Source: a bacterium (GTDB lineage Bacteria; Pseudomonadota; Alphaproteobacteria; Rhizobiales; Xanthobacteraceae). Taken from it: a DNA stretch of 34,564 nt. The notes below the pieces were generated by a model. It saw only the letters and a list, made by a program, of their open reading frames with translations. It searched no databases and had not been told where the DNA came from. The position numbers and the translations under genes were made by a program. Below, piece by piece: positions 1-10,416 of the stretch (the stretch's first letter is position 1; the number at the start of each line of letters is the position of its first letter). The stretch spans positions 1-34,564 of the forward strand of contig JAQSDT010000326.1 of assembly GCA_029946075.1 (NCBI GenBank), read 5' to 3'.

Positions 1-78
1 TGAATATTCCGAACATGGGCGCCGTGATACACGGAGAAGCCCGTAAATTCATGCTTTTCCGTCAATTTGTCTCAAGTT

Positions 79-96
79 TGTATGCCACGTCATACA
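79..96. promoter_or_regulatory. Inverted repeat TGTATG-N6-CATACA (candidate operator)
   Basis: TGTATGccacgtCATACA read directly; CATAC core recurs in other intergenic regions. Confidence 0.35.
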
Positions 97-127
97 GATT
101 TTGGGCGCATTTTTGGGCGCGAAAAGC

Positions 128-259
128 ATGCAAGAGCCTTCCGACGGCTTCGTTGTTACGTTCTACTTGGTGTTGAGTTTGCCCGCGTTGCTCGTTTTCG
201 GCATTGCGGTATGGCGGCTACTTCAGCAGCACCGCCGCAATAAGCGCGACCAGCAGTAG
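128..259 (+). CDS. Short hydrophobic ORF, possible single-TM protein (43 aa)
   Basis: ATG..TAG: MQEPSDGFVVTFYLVLSLPALLVFGIAVWRLLQQHRRNKRDQQ; one hydrophobic stretch then basic tail; weak RBS. Confidence 0.35.
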   Translation: MQEPSDGFVVTFYLVLSLPALLVFGIAVWRLLQQHRRNKRDQQ

Positions 260-352
260 GCATTGGCAAACCGCCAGCACGACGCCGAGACGCTGGCGCT
301 CTAGCACCTTCGCAAGTTGGTCGTTGGCGAAGTCCAGATGTTCCAGCTTCAT
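218..352 (-). CDS. Short hydrophobic ORF, possible single-TM protein (44 aa)
   Basis: MKLEHLDFANDQLAKVLERQRLGVVLAVCQCLLLVALIAAVLLK; C-terminal TM-like segment; overlaps the + ORF 128..259 tail-to-tail. Confidence 0.35.
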   Translation of the reverse strand: MKLEHLDFANDQLAKVLERQRLGVVLAVCQCLLLVALIAAVLLK

Positions 353-420
353 GCCGGAAAAGTAGCATACGTTTTATCGACCTAACAACCTGCTGATAAG
401 CGATGACTATGGAGTAGATC

Positions 421-711
421 ATGAGCGACTGGCAACCACCTGAGACCGCGCCGAAAGACGGGAAAGTCTTTCTGATAACGATGGCCGGCCCTAACGTAGA
501 GCTGTGCTGTTGGGTAAAAGAGAGGGGCCGATTTGAGGACTATTTTCACAAACAGAAGATCGAGCCGAAATGGCCTTATATGGTTGCATGGAAGCCGATC
601 GGGCGACTGGCGCGCGTCTGCAATTCAGAGGAAGATTCGCGACGCGAGAACGGCTGGACCGGCGACGAGCTTTATGCCGTGCATGATCCCCGCCAACCAT
701 CAGCCGAATAG
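421..711 (+). CDS. Small phage hypothetical protein (WQPPETAPKDGK motif)
   Basis: GGAG RBS about 7 nt before ATG; N-terminus resembles a recurrent small phage protein type (WQPIETAPKDG...). Confidence 0.65.
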   Translation: MSDWQPPETAPKDGKVFLITMAGPNVELCCWVKERGRFEDYFHKQKIEPKWPYMVAWKPIGRLARVCNSEEDSRRENGWTGDELYAVHDPRQPSAE

Positions 712-1344
712 CTGGCCGAGCCCGCCGCCACCGAGCAGCGCCTTCCGGCGTTCCATATCCTGTGCTGCGGCCACCGCCTGACGGCGCGCGAACTCGTCGG
801 CGACCGGCGCTTCGGGCGGCATAAAGGCCGCCGCGAGGCCTTCCGGCTGCCCCGGCATCGTTGACGGCTGCAGCATCCCCGCGGGCGCTACGGCGGGCCC
901 TGGCGCGGCCGGAACGCCCGCCAGCTCGGAAGCCTTACCGAACCTGTTCGCCCATCCGTGACCCGCTTCCGGGTTGTCCGACGTGTAGCCCGCCGGCCGC
1001 TCGAACATCATGCCGGCCCGGGTCGCACCCCTGACATCGGTCGAGCCGCGCAGCGCGTCGCCGGCCCGCTTCTCGGTCGTGTTCATTTCCCGGTCCATGT
1101 AGCCGAGCTGCGTGTCGAGGCTGTGCGGGTCCGCGCCTGTCTCGGCCGCGAAGTTGTAGAGCCCGGCCAAGCGCGGACCGCGCCACTGGAAGGCGCCGAA
1201 CGCCGTGCCGTTGTCGCCCCGGGCGGTCGGGTTCAGGCCACTTTCCTGTACGCCATGCCCCACCATCGCCGCGGCCTGGTGCTGCGCGTAGCCCTTCTTC
1301 AGCAGCCAGTTCATCGCGTAGGCGGCGTTATCGGCCATTGCCAT
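700..1344 (-). CDS. Phage tail lysozyme-like protein (virion-associated muralytic domain)
   Basis: AAAMVGHGVQESGLNPTARGDNGTAFGAFQWRGPRLAGL typical of phage tail lysozyme domains; last gene of virion block. Confidence 0.75.
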   Translation of the reverse strand: MAMADNAAYAMNWLLKKGYAQHQAAAMVGHGVQESGLNPTARGDNGTAFGAFQWRGPRLAGLYNFAAETGADPHSLDTQLGYMDREMNTTEKRAGDALRGSTDVRGATRAGMMFERPAGYTSDNPEAGHGWANRFGKASELAGVPAAPGPAVAPAGMLQPSTMPGQPEGLAAAFMPPEAPVADEFARRQAVAAAQDMERRKALLGGGGLGQLFG

Positions 1345-4249
1345 CCTTCTTCATGATCGCGCCTTTTACCGGGTCTTCCGGCTCGGTCAGCAGGTCCGTC
1401 ACGGTCGAGGCTTCGTTGCCGAGGTAGGCCTTGGCGGTGCGCGCGAGCGCAGCCCGATTCGCCGGGTTATGCTCCTTCAGAAGCTGCGCCGCGAGATCCG
1501 GATCGAGCAGCGCCTTGTCGAGCAGCTTTTCGACGGCCTCGCCTTGCGCGCCCCGCACCAATCGCCGCGCCGCGACCGAGCCGAGCGCGGTCAGCATGAA
1601 GCCGAGCGACGTTTGACCCCGCTTGTAGGCGTAGAAACGGCTCTGCAGCGTCTCGGGCGTCAGGACGTTGCTGATGCCCTGCGTGGTGCCGGACGTGTTC
1701 GGCGCCTTCCCGCGCGAGCGCAGATCGACGTTCTGCAGCTCGTCGGCGATCTTCCGGACGTTGGAAAGCTGCTCCGGGTTGTCGCGGTATAGCCGCTCGG
1801 CGACGGCCGCATGTGCGGGGTCGTCGAGGAAGTTCCGCAGCCGGTTCGGCATCCACGGCTGCGCGCCATCGATCGTCTTCGTCGTCTCGCCGTTCGAGCG
1901 CGCCTTCGACTGCATCAAATCCCAAAACGCCTTCTGCGCACCCTTCACGGCGTCGGGCGAATCGTTGACGAAACGCAGCAATTCGTCGGCAGCCTGGCCG
2001 GGGTTCTTCGACGCGATGACGCCCTTCAAGGCGTCCTGCGCCCGCTCGTCGCCGTACTGCAGATACTTGCCGACGGTGCTCGTGCCCGGCTGGTCGGCCG
2101 TGCCGAGTTCGCGCGTCAGGTTCGTTTCGCCAGCCGTCGCATCATCGAGTGTGCGACGTAGTCCGGCCGCATTGTCCAGTTGCTGCCGGACGGGATCGAA
2201 CCGACGATCTGAAAGGACAGTGTTGTACCGACCGAGATATTCCCGAAGCTGGTCAGGGCGATCCAACAATCCGCGATCGCGCACGTCCGCAAGTATCTGG
2301 TCACGGACTGCCGAAACAACCCCTTGGTCATTGCCTGCTTCCCTCATGAGCGCTTGGAAGTCGCTGATTCGCCCCTCGTCGGCCTGCACGAACTTGCCGG
2401 CGACCGCGCTGTCGGGCTGGCGGTACAAGCCTTCCCTGCGATCGAGCGTCTGCGCGATGGCCGTCTGCGGGCGCGTGAAGCGATTGTTGAAATCGACGGT
2501 CGCGGTGCGAGCTGCGTCGTAGTCCTGCCGCAGTGTCTCCGGCATTGCGTTGTCGAGATAGCCGTCGAGCGCCGTGACGTGCTGGTCGATGATTCGCGCC
2601 TCGTTGTCCCGGCCGGCGGTGCGGGCTTCACGAGCGGCGTCCGTCAACGCACTGCGCAAGCCGGTCACTTCGCGCATCGGCTGCGTGATCGTTTCCATGA
2701 CCGGGTTGCCGTCGGCATCGACACGAGGCGGTTGAACCGGCCGCTCGCCCGACAGGCGCTGCGGGATGGTTGCCTCGTTGGGCTGAAAGCGCTCGCGCTC
2801 GGCAGTCGACATGCCACGATTAACACGGCCGAAGTCCTGCGCGAGCGGCGCCATGTCGACGCGCTCGGTGCTGTTGTTCAGCGGTTCCCACGCCTGGCGC
2901 AGAATGTCGCGAGCGCCTTCGCTGGCGTTCTCGAGCGCGGTTCGGATATTGGCGCCGCGCCCCTCGCCTGTCATGGCGGGCCGCAGCGACTGCGTGGCGC
3001 GCTCGAAGTCATCGGCGGCGTTCTGGCGTTGCACGCCGGCATCGGTCAGGCGTCGGCCCCGCTCAAGTTCCAGCTCGGACCGCAGCGCGGCCGGGTTGCC
3101 GTCCGGCGCGTTGGCGTTCATCGCCGAATCGACCGCCCCGGTATTCTCGGCGCGCCGCTGCACGAACTGGCCGGCGTTCGGGCCGGACTGACGGCCGTAT
3201 TCGAGCGCGGCGATCCCCGGGTCCGCCGTGCGATCGGCGAGGCTTTCCTTGAAGCCCGGGATCGTCTCGTCGACCCGCTTCGCGCCGGTGATGGCGTCCA
3301 CCAGCGGCTGCGTGTCGACTGGCTTGCCTTCCGTCTTCGGCAGAGCGTCGGCGTTGTTGATGATTCGGTCGGTGACGGTGTTCTTGACGGTTTCGTTGCC
3401 GAATTTGTCCCGGGCGAAAATAGCCTGCCCGATGTCGCTGATCGGTCGGCCGACAGCCTTCGCGACGCCGAGCGCCGTCGCCCCGCCGATCGCGCCGACG
3501 ATATCGCCGGTGTTGTGAACCGCGCCGCCTTCCTTTGCGCCCGCCGCTCGAGTCAACTCGTTGGCGACCGCAGCACCGCCGCCAGCAGCCGCGGCCGTGG
3601 CGCCTTCCTTGGCGGCGAACTTCGCCGGGTTGATTGCCGCGGGCTCGACGAACATGCGCGCCAGGATCGGCAGATCGCGCGCCGCCTGCACACCCATCTT
3701 GCCGGCCTGCACGGCAGCGCCGACCGGCAACGCCGCCGCGCCGATCTCTTCGCCAACGCGGCCTAGACCGCGCTCGGTCATCGTCGACGGCGGGCGCACT
3801 TCGGGGATCGCCCCGAAGCCGCCGAGAATTTCGTCAATCGACTTCGAGCCCATGAAGGGTTTCTGGCTGACGGGCGCGCCGACGACCGACAGGCCGGCGT
3901 TGATCGCGTCCACAGGCAGGCCGACGATGTTTGCCACGCCACGCCGCATTCCGCGCGCCAGATACGCACCCTGATCGCCCGCAGCGGACAACGCGGCCGG
4001 CGCGCCCGTTACGGTATCTCGCAGCGTGTCGAGCCAGGTGCGCGCCGGCGGGGCAGCCGACTGCAGCGCCGTCAAGTCGGCCTGTGCCCGCGCTGGCATC
4101 GCCGCGGCTGCTGCTTCGGGTTGCGTCGAGCGCGCGACGTCCGACAGCGACGGTGCCGGCGGCGCGGACAGAATGCCCGCGACGTCCGCGTCCGTTGCGT
4201 CATCTGGCACCTGAATCGTGCGGCCTTCGAACTGGATCGTTCGGCTCAT
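1328..4249 (-). CDS. Large internal virion protein (ejection protein candidate)
   Basis: Long ORF; start placed at MSRTIQFEGRTIQVPDDATDADV (ATGA overlap with upstream stop at 4246) rather than ORF-track start 4288; T7 gp16-like position. Confidence 0.65.
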   Translation of the reverse strand: MSRTIQFEGRTIQVPDDATDADVAGILSAPPAPSLSDVARSTQPEAAAAAMPARAQADLTALQSAAPPARTWLDTLRDTVTGAPAALSAAGDQGAYLARGMRRGVANIVGLPVDAINAGLSVVGAPVSQKPFMGSKSIDEILGGFGAIPEVRPPSTMTERGLGRVGEEIGAAALPVGAAVQAGKMGVQAARDLPILARMFVEPAAINPAKFAAKEGATAAAAGGGAAVANELTRAAGAKEGGAVHNTGDIVGAIGGATALGVAKAVGRPISDIGQAIFARDKFGNETVKNTVTDRIINNADALPKTEGKPVDTQPLVDAITGAKRVDETIPGFKESLADRTADPGIAALEYGRQSGPNAGQFVQRRAENTGAVDSAMNANAPDGNPAALRSELELERGRRLTDAGVQRQNAADDFERATQSLRPAMTGEGRGANIRTALENASEGARDILRQAWEPLNNSTERVDMAPLAQDFGRVNRGMSTAERERFQPNEATIPQRLSGERPVQPPRVDADGNPVMETITQPMREVTGLRSALTDAAREARTAGRDNEARIIDQHVTALDGYLDNAMPETLRQDYDAARTATVDFNNRFTRPQTAIAQTLDRREGLYRQPDSAVAGKFVQADEGRISDFQALMREAGNDQGVVSAVRDQILADVRDRGLLDRPDQLREYLGRYNTVLSDRRFDPVRQQLDNAAGLRRTLDDATAGETNLTRELGTADQPGTSTVGKYLQYGDERAQDALKGVIASKNPGQAADELLRFVNDSPDAVKGAQKAFWDLMQSKARSNGETTKTIDGAQPWMPNRLRNFLDDPAHAAVAERLYRDNPEQLSNVRKIADELQNVDLRSRGKAPNTSGTTQGISNVLTPETLQSRFYAYKRGQTSLGFMLTALGSVAARRLVRGAQGEAVEKLLDKALLDPDLAAQLLKEHNPANRAALARTAKAYLGNEASTVTDLLTEPEDPVKGAIMKKDGNGR

Positions 4250-5685
4250 TGCGCCCGCCTGAGTTGACCGTCGGGGCCACGCTCCCACACTTCAGGCGTG
4301 GATGGCGCGGGTGCCGGCGTTGCGCCAGGCGTCGGCTGACCGATCGCAGCGGCTGCCGGCCGCACAGGCGCGAGAATGCCGCGCCGATCCGCGATCGTAC
4401 GGTCCAGCTGATCCAGCGTGGCGATCGTCTTCGCCGTGTTGGCCGTCCAGCCGCCAGCGCCGAGCGCCTTTGCAACCTGCTCGTAGCGGTCGTTCGATAT
4501 CCTGCCGTTCGGGTCGAGCACCTTTGCCACTTGCGCGGTCAGCAGGGTTTCGAGCATGTGAACGGCCGGGATGTTCGGGTCGAAATTCGAGAACTTCTGC
4601 GCGACGGCCGGATCGACCCGACCCGCAGCGATGTCTTCCTTGACCTTGTTCATGTTGACGTTGAACAGCTGGCCGACTTCGCCGCCAGCCTGAATGACGT
4701 CCTGCACCGTACCGCGGATGTTGCCGGCGAGGCCGTTCACGGCGGGGTTCTTCGACACGATGTTGCGCAGCGCTTTCGACGTCTGTTCGGTCGTCGTCAG
4801 GTCGAGCAACTGTTGATCGATGCTGTTCTTGGCGGTCGTACCGAGCCCGGTCTGATCCTTGTCGCCCTGCAGGTTCGCCGTGTAGGTCTGGCTGCCGGCC
4901 GGCAATTCCGCGCCGGTTTGCGTGTCTTTCCAACGGCCCGTCTCTTTGTCGAGCGAAGCCGTACCGACGGCCCCGCCGGGCGCTTTGTAGTTCGCGATCT
5001 GCGGCTGCCGCTTGTCTTCGACGTAGGCTTCTTTTCCTACGGCGTCGGGCGTGAACGCGACCGTCGGATTGCCGCTGGGGCCAACGACATTCGTCGTCCC
5101 GACGCCCTGCATGGCGACCGCCCGCTGTTCGTTCTGCGGCAACTGGCCGATGATGGCGCCCTTCATTTCGCTGTCGGTCAGCGGCTTCGCCGCACCCTTG
5201 ATGACTTCGCCGGTCGGCGTCGTAACGGTCTGGCCTTGATTCGCCGTGATGTTGCCGCGGAACATGGCAGGCAAGCCGGTGGCCGCTTGCGTCTGCGCCG
5301 GCAGCACTGCGGTCTGGCCGTCGCCGAGAACGACCGGCGTCGCGTAGGTTCGCGCGAGCGCACCGGCGTTGTTGATACTGGCGACAGCAGAGGCCGACGA
5401 CGCGGTGACGTCGGCATTGCGCCGCGTGGTCGCGTTGTTCTGGTCCTGCGCGTAGAAACTCTGAATCGGCGTGTAGTTGCCGACCGCGATATTCTTGCGG
5501 TCGAAATTCGGATCGCTCGGATTGTTGAACAGTTCCGACAGCCGGGACGCTTTTTCGCGCTCGGTATTGGCCCGCGTATAGCCGTAGACGTCCGCTCCGG
5601 TCGGCGTCGCGAACGCGCCGGCCAGGTTGTCGAACGCTGAAGCGAGCGCCGGATCGTTGTAGAGGCCGTTTCGCCTAACTGCCAT
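4246..5685 (-). CDS. Internal virion protein
   Basis: 479-aa ORF in the collinear virion block, Ala/Thr/Gln rich; T7 gp15-like position. Confidence 0.55.
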   Translation of the reverse strand: MAVRRNGLYNDPALASAFDNLAGAFATPTGADVYGYTRANTEREKASRLSELFNNPSDPNFDRKNIAVGNYTPIQSFYAQDQNNATTRRNADVTASSASAVASINNAGALARTYATPVVLGDGQTAVLPAQTQAATGLPAMFRGNITANQGQTVTTPTGEVIKGAAKPLTDSEMKGAIIGQLPQNEQRAVAMQGVGTTNVVGPSGNPTVAFTPDAVGKEAYVEDKRQPQIANYKAPGGAVGTASLDKETGRWKDTQTGAELPAGSQTYTANLQGDKDQTGLGTTAKNSIDQQLLDLTTTEQTSKALRNIVSKNPAVNGLAGNIRGTVQDVIQAGGEVGQLFNVNMNKVKEDIAAGRVDPAVAQKFSNFDPNIPAVHMLETLLTAQVAKVLDPNGRISNDRYEQVAKALGAGGWTANTAKTIATLDQLDRTIADRRGILAPVRPAAAAIGQPTPGATPAPAPSTPEVWERGPDGQLRRAQ

Positions 5686-5688
5686 GTG

Positions 5689-6423
5689 TCACCCGTACCT
5701 CAAAAACGGCGCGGCGCCGGTCGAAAAGACGTTAGCGAGCGGCGTCGGCCCCGTCTGCGCGATCGGCGGCAGAATGTTCATCGGCGCGCCCAGGACGCCA
5801 GTCGTCGCGGCGGCCGGTGCGAACTGTCCCGCCAACGACGACGTAAGCGCGACCTTACCGAGCCCACCCGTGAGATCGGCGAAAAACTTGTAATCGTTGC
5901 CGGCGCGGTTCGCGTTGTCGAGTTCAAGCTGCTCGACCGACGACGAACCCTTCTTGAAGTTGCCGATCTGGCCGACGTCCTGCGTGTCGCCGGCGACGTC
6001 GCGGCCGATCCCGCCGAACGACGTGCCGAACGCGCGCAACTTGCCGAGCTTGTCGGCCTGGTTGTCGACGAACATGTGCGCGATGTCGCCCCTGTGGCCG
6101 ATCTCACGCTGCACCAGATCGGATGCCGCGGGCGGCAACGGCGCTTGCGTAAAAGGCGTGTTCGGCGTGGCGACATTGGTCCGGAAATAGTCGGAAAGCT
6201 GGTTGCCGGTGTTCGCGAGCGTCTGGTCATAATTGGCGTACCGGCCGAGCGATTTGTCGGTGATCGCCTTGCCTTCTGCATCGAACCCGGCCTGTCGCCC
6301 GCGCTCTGCACTGATGACGCCGTTGCGCGCCTCGTTGACCGAGTTGTTCGCAGCGCTGTTCAGGAACATCGACGCGAGTGTCGAACCGCCGCCGAGAAGT
6401 AAGCCGGTGATCGGGTCCATCAC
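5689..6423 (-). CDS. Internal virion/structural protein
   Basis: [33 protein letters not shown]...; hydrophobic N-terminus, positional. Confidence 0.5.
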   Translation of the reverse strand: MMDPITGLLLGGGSTLASMFLNSAANNSVNEARNGVISAERGRQAGFDAEGKAITDKSLGRYANYDQTLANTGNQLSDYFRTNVATPNTPFTQAPLPPAASDLVQREIGHRGDIAHMFVDNQADKLGKLRAFGTSFGGIGRDVAGDTQDVGQIGNFKKGSSSVEQLELDNANRAGNDYKFFADLTGGLGKVALTSSLAGQFAPAAATTGVLGAPMNILPPIAQTGPTPLANVFSTGAAPFLRYG

Positions 6424-7160
6424 GTCACCTTTATCGAACTGTTGGACGGCGCGAACAGGCCGGTGTTGAACGGCGCCTTCACGACGCCGTTGCTGTAATA
6501 TTGCGCGCGTTCAGCGGCGGCCTGCGTGCCGAGCGCGCCGGTGAAGTTCGAGAACAACTGCCCGAGTGGGCTATATTGCTGCGGCGCCGACAGCGCCGTC
6601 GCACGGGCCAGCGCGTCGTTCGCCGCGAGCGTTGAATCGCCGGTCGTGTTCAATTGGCTGATAAGATCGGACTTCGCGCCGGCAACGGCGTTGCGCGCGT
6701 TCTGTTCGGTCGTCAGCGCCGTATCGGCGATGCCTTGGCGCGCTGCGCCTTCATCCTTCGCGAGCTGGCCTTCCTTGCTGGCGCGGGTCGAACTGTCAAG
6801 CAGCCGCGATCGATCGAGTGCGAACGTCAGCTTCCGGCGCGCATCGGCAAGCTGGTCTTCAAGCTGCGGCGTCGCGAAATTCTGATAATCCTGCCGACGC
6901 TGCTTGAAGAAATCGTCCGTGAAGCCACCGAACGTGTTGCCGGCAAGCGGATCGGGGGTCGCCGGGGCTTCGGCCTGCCCCGGGACTTTGAAGCCGAGCG
7001 GGTTTGTCGTGGTCGACGTGTCGGCAGGGATCGGCGTGCCGTCGAAGACAGCCTTGATCCTGGCCGTGCCGGAACGAATGCGCGACTGCCGGGCCTGCTC
7101 GTCAGAGCGTGCCTGCGCCGCATTCGCGGCTGCCGCGTCGTCACCGCCCTTTTTTGCCAT
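6420..7160 (-). CDS. Putative virion structural protein
   Basis: Start placed at [22 protein letters not shown]; coiled-coil-like, Ala/Gln rich; positional. Confidence 0.5.
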   Translation of the reverse strand: MAKKGGDDAAAANAAQARSDEQARQSRIRSGTARIKAVFDGTPIPADTSTTTNPLGFKVPGQAEAPATPDPLAGNTFGGFTDDFFKQRRQDYQNFATPQLEDQLADARRKLTFALDRSRLLDSSTRASKEGQLAKDEGAARQGIADTALTTEQNARNAVAGAKSDLISQLNTTGDSTLAANDALARATALSAPQQYSPLGQLFSNFTGALGTQAAAERAQYYSNGVVKAPFNTGLFAPSNSSIKVT

Positions 7161-7611
7161 GCGCGCCCCGCTTGCGTCTGACGAACGTACCGACCGGCTC
7201 GAAGCCAAAATGGCCCATCAGGCGGGTCGTGCGTTCAGTCGTCAGATTGTTGTCATTGCCGCCGGTGCTCTCGACCGCTCCTAGCTGGTCGCTCCACCGG
7301 CAAAATTCGGCATACAACAGCGCGGCGGCCCGAGTGCCGCGTTTATCGGGACGAACGAATGTACCACACAAAGTCGTATAAATGCCATCGGCAAAATCGT
7401 AGCTCGAGATCGACGCCTGCATGACCCCGACGACCTCGCCCGCCTGGTCGGCGAAAAAGAACGTCGGGTGTGCCGTCTTGAGATAACGCTGGAACGTCTC
7501 GCGCGCCCGTTCTTCGCTGAAGACCTGATCGGGGTAGCTCTCGGCCAGCATGAGCCGAGCCAGACCGACAAAAAGGTCTTCCTCGTCGGGCATGGCGAGA
7601 CGGACGATCAC
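7141..7611 (-). CDS. GNAT-like N-acetyltransferase family protein in virion cluster
   Basis: GTG start with GTGA overlap; [19 protein letters not shown]...[16 protein letters not shown]...[27 protein letters not shown]...[17 protein letters not shown] is GNAT-like; T7 gp13-like position. Confidence 0.6.
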   Translation of the reverse strand: MIVRLAMPDEEDLFVGLARLMLAESYPDQVFSEERARETFQRYLKTAHPTFFFADQAGEVVGVMQASISSYDFADGIYTTLCGTFVRPDKRGTRAAALLYAEFCRWSDQLGAVESTGGNDNNLTTERTTRLMGHFGFEPVGTFVRRKRGAHGKKGR

Positions 7612-9698
7612 TTGCCGCCCTCGAAATGGATGGCCGCCGCGGCGATCTTCTTCGCGCCGGAACCGACGCCTTTAAATCGCAAGCTAACGTGCGTGGCGCT
7701 GTGCTCCCACGGCAGGGTGTCGCCGTTGTAGGTCGTTTTCGTGACGATACCGACCTTGTCTGACGCGGCCTGGTCGGTCGATTCGAGCGCCACCCGAACT
7801 TCCCAACTGCCTTCACAGGCCACGTCGATCGCCTTGAAGTCCTTCGATACAGCCGGACTGTCTGCGTCGAGATAAGGCACCCATAGTTCAGGCTCCGTCG
7901 CGTCATAAACCGGGCTGGCGCCAAGCCCGCCGAACACCTTGATCGCGTCGCCAGAGCGCAGATAAACCTTCTTGTTGAACACCACGGCGTCGTCGATATC
8001 GAACGCCTCGCCGTTGATCGCCGGCGTGTAGGTGCTCCACGCGCTGATCTTCGAGCCCGCGAAGAAGCTCAACACGAAAATCTCGTCGGCGAAAATGAGC
8101 CAGAATCGGCCTGCTGTCGGTTCGATCAGGCCGATTACGCGGCTGCGTTCCAGTGTCGATAGCGTCGCCAGTTTGGCGACGATCAGCGTGTCGATCGGGA
8201 TGCCGACGTCGGTCGTCGAAGCCGCGGTCGAAGCATCGCGCGAACGCAGCGAGCGCACCCCGCTCTCGTCAAGGTAAAACAGATCGCTGTCGCCGAAATT
8301 CGTCACGGACCGCGGGCTGCGGGTGCCGGTGTTCGGCAGCACCTGCGCCGGCTTGTTGAGATCCGGGTCGGGGTCGACGTACCAGATTTGAATCACGCGG
8401 GCCGCCAGCACGGCGATGTACTGCAGGTACTTCGCGATGGCCTGCAGCGCTTCCGATCCGGCGTATTCGGTCGACATGTCGATGAAGCCGGCGCCGACAT
8501 TCAGCGGCTCTGTCGCCTCTGTCTGAAAGCCGGTCGGCCGCCTGATGCCGGAAAAATTCAAGAACTCTTGATTGGCGACGTAGACCTTCGACCCGACGGT
8601 CTTCGCGAAGCTGCCGGATTGAAAGACGTTGCCCGGCGCGAGCCCGTTCGCGAGCACGACGCCGACACTCGGCGTCACCACCATGCCGTTCGCCAACGTG
8701 AACGCGACCGCGTAGCCGTTCGACCCCGTACCGGGATTGGCGGCCAGCAGGTTCACTTTATTGTCGACAACCGACGCCGTGTAATCCGGCACGCTGGCGT
8801 AGGTGTTGATCGAATCGGCGATGGCCTGCGCCGTCGCCGCATTGCTGGTCGTCCAGTCGACCGCTGCGGCCAGGATCGACACACCGTTGACCGTCAAGTC
8901 CGTGAGCGACGAATAGACCGCGTCGGCGCCGCCGGCGAATGCCGTGATGGCGGTAATGGACGTGTCACCGTTCAGCGTAACGACGGGCGAAAGACCGTTC
9001 ACAGCCGGGCCCGTGGCTGTCGCTACGATCGTGACGACGGCGCCGAGCGACGTCGCGGTGTATTCCGGCACTGACGAATAGCTGTTGACCGCTGAAGCGA
9101 CCGCAGCGGCCGACGTCGTGTTATCGCCGGTGTGCTGAACGGGCGCACCGATGATCGACACGCCGTTGACCTTGATATCGCCGAACGTGTTGACGATGCT
9201 CGCCGAGCCGCCGTTGATCGTGAACGACCCCGACGCGTGCGTAGCTGGCTGCAGCCCGCCGCCCGTCACGGTGAACGAAACGCGCGCCCGACCGTCCTGC
9301 CAGTCCGCGATCCGCGTGCCGTCGTAGAAGTGGTAGATCGTACCGTCGCCGAACTCGGCGACGACATAGATTTTCTTCTGGTACAGGTCGAAATTCAAAA
9401 TCCGGGTCAGCGGCGTCGTGCCGTCCGGGTGCTGCAGACGTTGATACGTCACGCCGCGCGGCATCGTCGGTGCAGCGCCATCGCCAAACACGTAAAGGCC
9501 GGAATTGTCGAACGCCAGGCCGATCGTCTGCGCTGCCGGCAGGGTGTAGGCATCCACAAAGGCGGGTCGCTGCTCGAACTCGCCGCCGCGCGTGATATGA
9601 CCATCGTTGGCGCGGATCGCCGAGCCACCAGGAAGCGCTTCAGCCATCCTGCGTGTGTCGAGGCCGCCTTTGATGTCGCGAAGCCAGATCGTACCCAT
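7608..9698 (-). CDS. Tail tubular protein B-like / tail nozzle protein with internal tandem domain
   Basis: Start reassigned to MGTIWLRDIKGGLDTRRMAEALPGGSAIRANDGHITRGGEFEQRPAFV (TGATG coupling); large beta-rich protein downstream of tail tube A-like gene. Confidence 0.6.
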   Translation of the reverse strand: MGTIWLRDIKGGLDTRRMAEALPGGSAIRANDGHITRGGEFEQRPAFVDAYTLPAAQTIGLAFDNSGLYVFGDGAAPTMPRGVTYQRLQHPDGTTPLTRILNFDLYQKKIYVVAEFGDGTIYHFYDGTRIADWQDGRARVSFTVTGGGLQPATHASGSFTINGGSASIVNTFGDIKVNGVSIIGAPVQHTGDNTTSAAAVASAVNSYSSVPEYTATSLGAVVTIVATATGPAVNGLSPVVTLNGDTSITAITAFAGGADAVYSSLTDLTVNGVSILAAAVDWTTSNAATAQAIADSINTYASVPDYTASVVDNKVNLLAANPGTGSNGYAVAFTLANGMVVTPSVGVVLANGLAPGNVFQSGSFAKTVGSKVYVANQEFLNFSGIRRPTGFQTEATEPLNVGAGFIDMSTEYAGSEALQAIAKYLQYIAVLAARVIQIWYVDPDPDLNKPAQVLPNTGTRSPRSVTNFGDSDLFYLDESGVRSLRSRDASTAASTTDVGIPIDTLIVAKLATLSTLERSRVIGLIEPTAGRFWLIFADEIFVLSFFAGSKISAWSTYTPAINGEAFDIDDAVVFNKKVYLRSGDAIKVFGGLGASPVYDATEPELWVPYLDADSPAVSKDFKAIDVACEGSWEVRVALESTDQAASDKVGIVTKTTYNGDTLPWEHSATHVSLRFKGVGSGAKKIAAAAIHFEGGK

Positions 9699-10402
9699 CA
9701 GCTCGGCGGCCTGTACTGCCCAACGAACATGCGCCGCGGCGGCTCGCAGCGACCGATGCCGAACATTTTGAACTGCCGGCGCGGCGTCAGGTGCGCCTTC
9801 AGTTTCGCCAGGCGGCGGTTCGCCAGGTTCAACGCGAACTTGCCGTGTTTGCTTTCCGGGTCGAGCTTCGCGGCGGCGTAGAGATAGACAAGCTGGCTGT
9901 CGAGATCCGCGCGATGCGCGTCGTCGACGAGCGGGTTCAGCCGCCTGATCCCCGTGACTTTGAAATAGCCCTCGAGATCGTCCGCGGTGCCGTTCGTGTC
10001 GGGAATCGGCCACACTTCGACCTGTTCGTTCTCGCCGATGCGCCAGCGACGAACGGGCCACGATCGTTGGTCAAGCTCGGTATCGTGCGAAGCATAGTGC
10101 CCGGGGTCGATGCCGGCATCCAACTCGCGCCACACGCCGCCATCCTTGACCTCGATCCGCTCGATGCGGTCGATATCGAAGTCGGCGCCGACGTCGTACA
10201 GGAACTGCCCGGCCTGAAGCTGGTAGTTCTTGCGCGTCCGCAGGTGCGGCCATGTGAAGTCATCCCACAGCCACTCTTGCGTGGACTGTAGCGCTTTGAC
10301 CTGTTTGTCGCGGACCTGGTTGTTGTGCGCCGGGTTCAGGGAAAGATGAAGCTCGGCGCGCAGATCGTCCAGCAGTTTAACTAGCGTCGATCCACGCGCC
10401 AT
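9698..10402 (-). CDS. Tail tubular protein A-like / head-tail adaptor
   Basis: KALQSTQEWLWDDFTWPHLRTRKNYQLQAGQFLYD...DLDSQLVYLYAAAKLDPES; position between capsid and nozzle genes. Confidence 0.55.
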   Translation of the reverse strand: MARGSTLVKLLDDLRAELHLSLNPAHNNQVRDKQVKALQSTQEWLWDDFTWPHLRTRKNYQLQAGQFLYDVGADFDIDRIERIEVKDGGVWRELDAGIDPGHYASHDTELDQRSWPVRRWRIGENEQVEVWPIPDTNGTADDLEGYFKVTGIRRLNPLVDDAHRADLDSQLVYLYAAAKLDPESKHGKFALNLANRRLAKLKAHLTPRRQFKMFGIGRCEPPRRMFVGQYRPPS

Positions 10403-10416
10403 CGCTCAAGCACCTT

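Noticed and set aside
99-120. TTTTGGGCGC direct repeat near the left edge as an attachment site
   Set aside because: Only two 10-bp copies, no integrase or tRNA in the window; insufficient support
156-422. 88-aa - strand ORF from the track
   Set aside because: Arg/Ala-rich; competing short hydrophobic ORFs in other frames are more protein-like
3931-5640. 569-aa + strand ORF (and 2324..3766, 1668..2522, 11680..12846 etc.) opposite structural genes
   Set aside because: Arg-rich low-complexity antisense frames typical of high-GC DNA; no recognisable motifs, while the opposite strand has coherent virion proteins
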